Part shown: positions 8,806 to 17,157 of the stretch, one piece after another | How positions within the stretch are numbered: position 1 is the stretch's first letter | Layout of the letters: each line of letters opens with the position of its first letter | NCBI GenBank assembly: GCA_001931875.2 | Contig: MSJH02000580.1 | Span: forward strand, 1-18,640 | DNA length: 18,640 bases | Source: Byssochlamys sp. IMV 00236 | Lineage: Eukaryota > Ascomycota > Eurotiomycetes > Eurotiales > Thermoascaceae | Direction of reading: 5' to 3' | Program-made: the position numbers and the translations under genes | The notes under the pieces: generated by a model | What the model was told of the DNA's origin: nothing | The model's input: only the letters and a program-made list of their open reading frames with translations | Database searches by the model: none

Positions 8806-10169
8806 TGTTCCAAAAGAAAGGTTAATTTTATTGGTATGCCATACACTAGGAAGAGGCGTAGAGGATTGAATCTTCGCTTTAGGACACTTTATGTAATGAA
8901 ACATGAATTTAGAGGTAACACACTATTGTAGTTTCCGGGAAATACCATTACTTATTCTCTATTGATAGAGGGCATTATAAAATCCATCACTACAGCTATT
9001 CCACACTATCAAAATTACATTAGCTCTTTAAAAAAACAAGGATACAGCATCATTGGCTATGCTAGGAAGTCCGTTGGTATCAATGATGACAATAATAGAA
9101 AAAGTCTTTTAAATGGTATGGTGCAGTGCTTGAAAGAAAGATCACTATGTGACATGGTCTTCGTGTCATGTTCTTGTTCGGCCGCCGCTGAACTCGCTGT
9201 TGTATTTAGCACTGATATTGACTTATAGAGTATTCAAAGAGCTTATCATAATTTGTACAGTACCTGTCCAAATTATATTATATATAAAAGAGCCTGTAGA
9301 CAGAGTGACATCACGCTAATAATCTGTGCTACAATGCGGTGTATATTGCTACCCTGTATTAATAATTTATATATTTTCTTCACTTCTTATTTATCATAAT
9401 AAAAAGATATACTTGGAAGTTATTGTTTAATCATAGTCCATTTCAAATCAAAACATCAACCAATTCTTCACTCGCGTCAAGAGATATGAATGTTAACACT
9501 GCTGGTTTGCTAAATGAATTGATAGGTGTAGATGGAGATACCCAATGTATTTGTTAACTTGTGAATGACTATCAACAACAAGACTAATAAAAATATTTTT
9601 ATTAGCAATGCTTTCCTATATAAATTCATCCGAAATTGACATTTGTCTTGTAGTCATAGACTTTGCAGGACTTTCCACGAACATAAATGATATACACAGA
9701 CTTTTCAAGTGAGTTAAATTGCATACAAAAAAGTCAGCTTTAGTTACACTTCTAACACATCTTTGTTAGTATTCACAAAAAATTAAAGACAGTTATCGTT
9801 GACAAATTACTTGATGATAACAAATTCCACGAATTTAAGAGAGAGGCTGTGTTGAATGACCCAACAGTGTTATCATCTTTTGATTGTAGATCAGCACCAG
9901 TTCAAAGATCCAAAAAAGCTTAAAAACTTCACTATGCCCTATTGTTATACCAAAATTATACTTTTATTGATCTTTTATGACTTCAATTTTTAAAACTTAC
10001 AAATCATCGAATGAAGAGACATGCAATGGCAAGACAATGCCATTTAGTAGCTCGGCTAAATAAATCAACTTGAATTTTTGTCCGCATATGAATGATATGA
10101 AAGTTTTATTAAACATGTACAATTATCATCCAATTTGAAGATTGAGAACGTATGTCGACGACATTGAGT
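8472..10169. other. Unique 1,698-bp spacer of the palindrome
   Basis: This is the only single-copy DNA in the window. It continues the gene that starts in the left arm (8341) and then carries a multi-exon serine-recombinase-like gene (8836..9923). The last stretch, 9924..10169, is AT-rich with no open frame I can support; it has a small potential hairpin around GGCAAGACAATGCC near 10030. The palindrome's axis lies between 9320 and 9321, inside the recombinase-like gene's long first intron or insertion, and shows no symmetry of its own. Confidence 0.95.
8836..9923 (+). pseudogene. Serine-recombinase-like (GYARKS) gene, four predicted exons, one internal stop
   Basis: Predicted exons 8836..9164, 9437..9546, 9606..9708 and 9770..9923 join in frame to 231 codons. 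A basic N terminus (TRKRRR) is followed by in-frame TAG at codon 32 (8929..8931), then strand 'SIIGYARKS' (71-79), a helix rich in N, K and L, strand 'DMVFV' (106-110), 'GVDGDTQ' (140-146), strand and loop 'CLVVIDFAGLS' (160-170) and a C-terminal basic end. The order matches serine-recombinase catalytic domains (Y-R-x-S start, later D-R-L-x-R), with R77 and S79 at the catalytic Arg/Ser positions, but the DRLxR arginines are absent (DFAGLS). The introns 9547..9605 (59 nt) and 9709..9769 (61 nt) have CTAAT and CTAAC branch sites. The 272-nt first gap is doubtful. It may be a domesticated or decayed transposon enzyme. No DNA-binding domain was recognised. Confidence 0.5.
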
Positions 10170-10300
10170 AGAACAGGTCGTTTAGAATCATTTTCATAAC
10201 ACACGTCGAAAGTGCCTAATTCTTCGATCCTTTTAGACAATCTTGCTGCATTTTCCTTGCTATAGTCTTCACAAAAAAAACCTGCAAACAGCTTGATCAC
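10109..10300 (-). pseudogene. Truncated 5' copy of the unrecognised gene, right arm
   Basis: From 10300 to 10170 this repeats the first 131 bases of the gene at 8341 exactly. At the arm border the frame runs into unrelated spacer DNA and ends after about 19 new codons, leaving 63 residues. The tail has no resemblance to the intact copy. This shows that the right border was made by joining, after the gene existed. Confidence 0.8.
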
Positions 10301-10349
10301 GAGTTATGCTCATTATGTGCTGGAATGAAAAAGCAGATTAACTGCTTTA

Positions 10350-10415
10350 CTGAACCCGGTTCATTTTTTCGTTGAACCCGGCTCATTTTTTCATTGAACC
10401 TGGTTTATTTTTTCA
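10350..10415 (-). repeat. Three tandem 22-bp units, right copy
   Basis: Mirror of 8226..8291, unchanged. Confidence 0.85.
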
Positions 10416-10699
10416 CAGCGCGACACTTTAATTTTTTTTCTTGTGACATCATTTTGGCAAAAGGTAGATACTCCTGTGACTTACGGGAACTCGAATACTT
10501 CACAAATAAACTTTTGTTTATTATTATCCAAGATAAAGATGCTTGAATAGATTTATAAAAATTGGAAAAAATTGATTGGCCGGAAAAAGTTTGAACGTAT
10601 TAAGAAATTGTTGATTGGTCAAATAAAAAGTTTGATTTCTATTTAAGAAAATCTTGATTTTTAAACGCAAATCACTGTAAATAAATGCATCCAAAAAAA

Positions 10700-10816
10700 G
10701 TGTCTCAAAACGAAAAGTAGTTCGTCTCATTTTTATGTCGTACATGTCCCAAAAAAAGTGAAAATCGTCTCATTTTTATTACCAGATCGTCTCAAAATGA
10801 ATATCCAATCGTCTCA
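10700..10816 (-). repeat. 22-bp-period TGAGACGA array, right copy
   Basis: Mirror of 7825..7941. On the plus strand the core reads TCGTCTCA, with unit starts at 10700, 10722, 10744, 10765, 10787 and 10809. Confidence 0.75.
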
Positions 10817-10994
10817 TTTTAGACTAAAATCCTATAATCAAAAACTCGGAGCCGGACTTCAAAAAAGACTTAAAATTTTTACAACTGTCAAGTCTCACTC
10901 ACTCTCTCTCTCTTATTTTTTTAAAAAAAACAGTGAGTGTTCTAAAGCACCTTGTAATTTGGTTCTTTTTTTATTCATCTCACTTTATTTAGAT

Positions 10995-12299
10995 ATGCCA
11001 CCCAAGAAGGCTGTTAAAGAAGAAAAGGTATTGCTTGGACGTCCTTCCAACAATTTGAAGATTGGTGTTGTTGGTCTTCCCAACGTTGGTAAATCCACCT
11101 TCTTTAACGCCCTTACCAATGCCTCTGCTGCTGCTGAAAACTATCCTTTCTGTACCATTGGTAAGTTTATCAATAGTCTGACCACACTGTTGCTTACTTT
11201 TATTCTTTTTATATAGACCCTGAAGAATCCCGTGTTGCTGTTCCCGATGCTCGTTTCGATTGGTTATGTCAACACTATAAGCCTGCAAAGGAAATCCCTG
11301 CATTTGTAAGTTGAAAGAGAATAAATATAAAGAAAAAAAAACTAACCCTGAAAACAGTTGACAGTGATTGATATTGCAGGTCTTGTCAAGGGTGCTGCAT
11401 CTGGTGCTGGTTTAGGTAACGCCTTCTTGTCTCACATCAGAGCTGTCGACGCCATTTTCCATGTTGTCCGTGCATTTGATGAACCCGATGTCATTCACGT
11501 CGAAGGAGAGCTGGAACCCCTTCGTGACATGGCTATCATCCGTGAAGAATTGAGATTGAAGGATGAAGAATTCTTGACAAAGCAAGCAACCGAATTGAAC
11601 AACGTCGCCAAACGTCTCGGTCATGGAGGTAATGCTGCCGATAAGGCCAAGAAGGAAGAAGCTGTTATTGTCACCAAGGTTCTCGAATGGGTTCAACAGG
11701 GTAAGGATGTTCGTCACGGTAACTGGAGCAACAAGGAAGCCGAAGTTATCAATGGCCTCCACCTTCTTACTGCCAAGCCTGTCATTTACCTCGCCAACTT
11801 GAGTGAAAAGGATTACCTTCGCAAAAAGAACAAGTGGCTTCCCAAAATTAAAGCCTGGATCGACGAAAATTCACCTGGTGACATGATGATTCCTTACTCT
11901 GGTGCTTACGAATACCGTCTTACTCTTGCCAGTGCTGAAGAAAAGGAACAGATCCAAAAGGAGAACAATGCACCTTCTGTTTTACCCAAGATCATCGTCA
12001 ATGGTTATGCCGCTCTTCAACTCATCTACTTCTTTACTGGTGGACCTGATGAAGTCAGAGCTTGGACTATCCGTAAGAATACCAAGGCACCACAAGCCGC
12101 TGGTGTCATCCACACTGATTTTGAACGTGGTTTCATTATGGCTGAAGTCATGAAGTATGAAGATCTTAAGGAACTCGGATCTGAATCTGCTGTCAAGGCT
12201 GCAGGCAAGTACATGCAAAAGGGTAAGGAATACGTTGTTGAAGATGGTGATATCATTTACTTCAAGTTCAACGTGACTGCTCCCGCCAAGAAGAAATAG
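10995..12299 (+). CDS. OLA1: Obg-like ATPase 1 (YchF family), three exons, right copy
   Basis: Exons 10995..11160, 11217..11305 and 11358..12299, encoding the same 398 residues as the left copy with Walker [13 protein letters not shown] and TGS intact. Intron 1 (11161..11216) is GTAAGT...ATATAG; intron 2 (11306..11357) has an ACTAAC branch site at 11341..11346. The two OLA1 copies are transcribed away from each other, about 3.3 kb apart, with the spacer between. No base difference from the left copy was found, so neither copy shows decay. Confidence 0.95.
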
Positions 12300-12868
12300 A
12301 CTTCTTTCACATATGTATACATCTTATCTCTCCCTTTCTTTTTTTCTCTCTCTCTTTCTCTTTATTACCTTTGTTAAATAAATATATCACTCCCCCCCCC
12401 TCATCTCCATTTCTTCCGTATGTACTAGAATAAGAGAGAGAAAAACTGGATGGGGGGAAGTAGAAATTAATGCATGAATAAAGTGTAATACAGCGTAGAT
12501 AAAAAAAAGGGATATAAAAGCGCTTTGTTTTTGTATATATCCTCGTCACTTGTTTTGTTGTTGAGAAAAGAAAGCTGTCTGACCTAGCTTCTATATCTTT
12601 TAGAGTTCGTATTTCCGATTAGCCCCCTCTTTTTGAATGACCATGAGCTCGTGGCATGTCCATCAATTAGGACACACAAGCTGGAAATATGAATATTTTA
12701 TTCCACGTTTTTTAAGAAAGCGGGATGATCTGTACAAATAAGGAAACTCGGTTCATCCGGAACCGAAGGGGGATAAGCTATTATAACCAATAAAAACTTT
12801 ATTCGTATATATTTAGAGAAAAGAGAGAGGGGAAGGGGGCTTGTTTATGCGTATGTACACAATGCGTA
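12300..12868. other. Convergent intergenic region OLA1/SEC2, right copy
   Basis: Mirror of 5773..6341. The OLA1 AATAAA lies at 12377..12382 and the SEC2 signal (minus strand) at 12798..12803. No gene seen. Confidence 0.6.
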
Positions 12869-14355
12869 TTATGAATGTAAGGATGTAAGTGTATTTATTG
12901 TTTCTACAGTGGAAATAGATGTAATTGTTGAATCAGTTGAGCTGGATAATCTTTCATTTAAATAAGGTAATACGTGTTCTTCTCCATGGAAGGCTGTTGT
13001 GATCGTCTGAGGGTTTAACTGGCAAGAAGATAGCATATAGGGCAATGCTCCCATTCTATATTAGGATGAGTATAAATTATACTTTTTGTTTTCATTTTAT
13101 ACCTTGCAAGGAACATTTGTAATCTTAATCTTATCATTTGTTGATATAATTCATGAAGTGATCTAAACTTGTATAAGCCTGCTCTTATATGTCTAATCAA
13201 CGAGTAAAATTCCATGACGGCCATGAGCCGATCACGGCAGTAGCGATCCACACAGGCCCATTCGTCAAAATAGGATATTCGGAATCTGTACTTTAGCACT
13301 TGCTCTCTTTCTTCTTCTTCTTCTATCTTTCTGCCACAGGCTTGGCATCCTAAAAAGACACTCCCATTCGTAAATCTTTCCCATAAGGTGGCCGTCGCTT
13401 CCTCTTTTAGATGGCGTTCGCATTCTTCATTAACGAACCCTTGAGGACATTCTTCGACAAAGCAGGTCTTGACTAAGATAGCATCCATTATCTTTTTGCT
13501 GGTGGTACGAGGGTTGGGACCAAATCGTAAACAGGGCTCAATATCTTCTCGTATACAGTACTTCATATATTTTAATAAATGAAGCTTCCTAAGCGGCGTA
13601 TGACTCGCTTGCTGTATAAAGTCATTGAAATCCATCAATGCTGCATCATCTTCTACAGCTTCCATCTGCAACCCGGTATACGCCTTGTTTGCGATCATCA
13701 GTTCCAATTGAGCACGGGAAAGATGATCGATGGTCATGACCTCGGCAGGCTTCATTATTTGACTCTTTAATGATTTCAGTTGACTAGACGTCGTCTTCAG
13801 CTGGTCCTGCACCTCATCTAGTGCATTTTGTAATTTATTATTTTCCTCACGAATCTTTTCTTGCTCCTTCTTTTCGATATTGACCATCTTGTCTGCTTCC
13901 TCAAATAGCTTTTGGTTTAGTTCTTCCAGTTCTTTCTTGACTGTCTCTTTTGATTTTTGAATCACTTGGACCTGAACTGCTTCTTCCTCACATTTTAACT
14001 TTAGTATCTTCAAGTCGTGTTCCATTGATTCAACATTGTCTATTGTCTTTTGAATAGTCCTTTGTTTCTCTTCAATCGTTTGTTTCAATACCGTGATTTT
14101 ATTATCCAAATCCTGTCTTTCCTTGACAACAGCCTCCTTCTGGCTTTGTAAAAGAGTGAGCTGAGTTTGCGTGGGCTGAAAAGTATTATGGAAGATATGA
14201 CTACAATCTGAACAACAATCATGACTGAACATAAAAGATTGACACTGACAAGTTTGGTTATCTGTGAGTTGTATTACTTTTATTCGGTTGTCATAGTCTT
14301 GTTTACTAGTATTAATAGTAATATTAGTAGTAGTAGTTGTTGTCGTAATGGACAT
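12869..14355 (-). CDS. SEC2: SEC2/Rabin8-like Rab exchange factor, right copy
   Basis: Exons on the minus strand are 14355..13103 and 13055..12869, with the 47-nt intron at 13102..13056. The 479-residue product (coiled-coil Sec2 domain, Cys-rich C-terminal region, Ser/Thr-rich tail) is the same as that of the left copy. It faces OLA1 tail to tail and shares a 140-bp divergent promoter with the NIF-like gene. Confidence 0.82.
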
Positions 14356-14495
14356 TGGGAAGAGAGGGGTATAAAAAAGGGATATTAAATAAAAAAGAGA
14401 GAAAAAGAGAGAGAGAAAACGGGGAGCTTATAATTTTGGTGTCTTTTTTTATTTACGCCCCCTCCTTCTGTTTCTCCTTAAAAAAATAAGCCTTA
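14356..14495. promoter_or_regulatory. Divergent promoter SEC2/NIF-like gene, right copy
   Basis: Mirror of 4146..4285, with the TATA-like and CT/GA microsatellite elements unchanged. Confidence 0.6.
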
Positions 14496-15212
14496 ATGTC
14501 ATTGAAACAGATTTTGCAGCCAAGTCAACATTATTTAGAAATTGCAAAACAGGCATCCATTACTTTGAAAGAACCAAGAAAGCAACTACTCATTTTGGAT
14601 CTCAATGGAACACTTGTGTCAAGAGTGAAAGGAGGCGGATCTATGTTTGTCCGACCGTTTAGTGATCAGTTCTTTGACTACATCTTTGATCATTTCACAG
14701 TGATGGTATGGAGTTCAGCACAACCTCATTCAGTTAATTTCATGTGTCGAATGTTTGGATCTCATCAGTCTAAACTTGCTCTCATCTGGGATCGTACCTC
14801 ATTCGGTTTAAGTATAGAAGAGTACAGCAGGAAGACAGCGACGATAAAGGATTTGAGTAAAGTATGGCAGAGATTAGAAGAATTTGATGCGACGAATACG
14901 ATCTTACTTGATGACTCAAGGAGCAAGACAGTCCTTCAGCCATTCAACGTGATTCATCCAACAGAGTTTATTCATGGCTCAAGTAGCTTCCGTTCAAGCG
15001 GAGAGTGTGAATTGGTGCAGATTATTGATTATTTAAAAGTGTTGAGATATCAAAGTAACGTTGCTAATTACATAATGAATCATCCTTTCAAGTCTATTTT
15101 CAATCATCAGCTTAATTCGTTTAAAGTGCTTCATTTTATAAAATCAGAAAAAGATGGACATGAAGTAGATTTCAATTATGTAAAGCCAGCCAATCAACAT
15201 GTCAGATTTTAA
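14496..15212 (+). CDS. FCP1/NIF-like HAD-family protein, right copy
   Basis: Encodes the same 238 residues as the left copy, including Asn in DLNGT (35-39), VWSSA and LLDDS. Because both copies carry the Asn, it predates the duplication or was copied with it, and is not a recent single-copy mutation. An AATAAA lies at 15351..15356, 140 bp after the stop. Confidence 0.8.
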   Translation: MSLKQILQPSQHYLEIAKQASITLKEPRKQLLILDLNGTLVSRVKGGGSMFVRPFSDQFFDYIFDHFTVMVWSSAQPHSVNFMCRMFGSHQSKLALIWDRTSFGLSIEEYSRKTATIKDLSKVWQRLEEFDATNTILLDDSRSKTVLQPFNVIHPTEFIHGSSSFRSSGECELVQIIDYLKVLRYQSNVANYIMNHPFKSIFNHQLNSFKVLHFIKSEKDGHEVDFNYVKPANQHVRF

Positions 15213-15420
15213 CACACGTACCTTATTTTTAGATATTCTTACTATAAATATCTTGTAGTTACACATACATAAACATTTTATACCTTTATTCAACCATTTT
15301 AGAGAAACAGGGGACACACACATTCGATGTGCTCCCTATCTTTCTAAATTAATAAAAAGCACAAAAATAACAGCAGTAAAAAAAAATTTCTTTCTTCTTT
15401 CTCTCTCTCTTCTTTCTTTA

Positions 15421-16902
15421 ATGTTATACTTGACAGATGATTTGGGCTTATTGCCCTTCTTTTTACCATTTGGTATCATTGGTTTCTATAGATACCTCTG
15501 GTACTTTATCAAAATAGCAGCTTGGCTTGTCTATAGACCAAGATTACCCAAAGCGAATCCAACCTATATACCAGAAAAGGATGTTACAATCATTGTGCCT
15601 ACCATTGATGCCGGAGAAGAATTCAAGATTGCTGCCAAAAGCTGGCTAGCTTGTAAACCTAAAGAGATCATCATCATCACCGAAACAAAGATGAGAGGAC
15701 CACTGCAGGATTTAGCCAACGAGGTCGATCCATCCAAAATTCGTGTGCTGACAGTACCCAAGGCCAATAAACGACTTCAGATGGTGGAGGGTATTAACGC
15801 CTGTACAACAGAAATTATTGTCTTTTCCGATGATGATGCTATCTGGAAACCAACTATGCTTGATTATATCCTGGCTTGTTTTGAGGATCTCAAGATGGGT
15901 GGAGTAGGCACCAGTCAGACTGTACACGCTGTCGATCCGAATGGACGTCAGACCCTCTGGGAAATCCTTGCTGGTTTCCGATTGACAAGTCGAAACATCG
16001 AAATCGCTGCTTCAACCCATATCGATGGCGGTATCTGTTGCCTATCAGGTCGTACTGCCGCTTATCGTACATTGATCCTCAAGGACCCCGCGTTTCAGTA
16101 TTGCTTCACGAATGATCTCTGGTTAGGCAAATATCCTCTCAATTCTGGTGACGACAAATTTCTCACTCGTTGGATGGTCTCTCATGGCTGGAATACGTAT
16201 GCTCAAATCTGTAATGAAGCCGAACTCTACTCGACCTTCAAGAACAATTGGCGTTTCCTCAAGCAGGTTCTCCGTTGGACTCGTAATACCTGGCGATCCG
16301 ATTTTCGCTCCCTCTTTATGGAGCGTTATATCTGGAGAAGACACCCCTATGTTGCCTTCACCATGGTTGACAAAATCTTCAACCCTCTCACCCTATTAGC
16401 CGGTCCCATCATGGTAGGCGTCTTTGCCTCTCTTCAAGAAAAGCATGCAGGTCCAACCAACCCGCCCTTGCCCGCTTGGAATATTGCAATCTCTTATATC
16501 TGTTGGCTCTTGATCACTCGATTTATCAAGCTCGTTCCTCACTTTTTAAAACGACCTCAGGATATCTGGGTTCTCCCTGCTTGGCTTTTGTTTAACTATT
16601 ATTTTGCCATCATGAAGATCTATGCCTTGTTTACTTTACATGAAGTCGGCTGGGGTACTCGTGCTGGTGTTGGTACTGAGTTGGCTGCCAACATTGGTAA
16701 AGAGATGGAAGAAAAGCAGGAACACGTCAAGATTGAGATGAACACCCTTCATCAGGAAACAGAACGATATTATCAGAATACCGCCGATCCGTTTACCACT
16801 ACTGCAGAACAGCAGGTTATTGAAATGGGCGTGGATGGGTCTTATGCACCCCCTACGACATCAACAACACCATCACAAGAACACCATAAGCCACTGTTAT
16901 AA
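15421..16902 (+). CDS. Membrane GT2 glycosyltransferase, right copy
   Basis: Encodes the same 493 residues as the left copy with SDDD, GDD, QVLRW and GWGTR intact. The ATG follows a CT-rich stretch (about 15390..15419). An AATAAA is at 16978..16983 and another at 17042..17047. It lies in the same direction as the NIF-like gene, 208 bp downstream of it. Confidence 0.88.
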   Translation: MLYLTDDLGLLPFFLPFGIIGFYRYLWYFIKIAAWLVYRPRLPKANPTYIPEKDVTIIVPTIDAGEEFKIAAKSWLACKPKEIIIITETKMRGPLQDLANEVDPSKIRVLTVPKANKRLQMVEGINACTTEIIVFSDDDAIWKPTMLDYILACFEDLKMGGVGTSQTVHAVDPNGRQTLWEILAGFRLTSRNIEIAASTHIDGGICCLSGRTAAYRTLILKDPAFQYCFTNDLWLGKYPLNSGDDKFLTRWMVSHGWNTYAQICNEAELYSTFKNNWRFLKQVLRWTRNTWRSDFRSLFMERYIWRRHPYVAFTMVDKIFNPLTLLAGPIMVGVFASLQEKHAGPTNPPLPAWNIAISYICWLLITRFIKLVPHFLKRPQDIWVLPAWLLFNYYFAIMKIYALFTLHEVGWGTRAGVGTELAANIGKEMEEKQEHVKIEMNTLHQETERYYQNTADPFTTTAEQQVIEMGVDGSYAPPTTSTTPSQEHHKPLL

Positions 16903-17157
16903 AAAAAAGAAAGCATTACTTCAATCATATCCCCCCCTCCTTTAATTTGTATAGTTTTATGTAACAAGTATTTCGATAATAAAAGTGAATGAAAATAAAA
17001 AAAAAAGGCATGGAAAGCATTGAATCCTATAGAAAGCATAAAATAAAGGCTTATCAAAGTGCTTCTTTAAGTTGTTTTTTTTTATTCAATAACAAGATAT
17101 AACTTTACATAACTAGAAGACTAATGAATAAAAAATAACGTCATATTCATTTTATAC

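Larger units (their letters stand above)
10301..10994. promoter_or_regulatory. Upstream region of OLA1, right copy
   Basis: Mirror of 7647..8340, holding both 22-bp arrays and the CCAAT repeats. Here the CCAAT motifs would drive only the truncated gene fragment ending at 10109. The stretch just before the OLA1 ATG at 10995 has a CT run (about 10895..10915) and an A/T-rich 5' flank. Confidence 0.55.

Noticed and set aside
8801..8869. Extension of the unrecognised gene by a one-base shift past 8805
   Set aside because: It reads plausibly for about 20 codons but overlaps the basic start of the recombinase-like gene in another frame; I judged the latter more likely to be the coding frame.
1..9923. 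Fanzor plus serine recombinase as a single IS607-like element
   Set aside because: The two are about 7 kb apart with five genes between, four of them host genes, and the Fanzor relic shows its own decay. Co-occurrence alone does not make one element.
8472..10169. Simple hairpin-read artefact (missed sequencing adapter)
   Set aside because: That would fold back with almost no spacer; here 1.7 kb of unique, gene-bearing DNA separates the arms. Other assembly artefacts remain possible.
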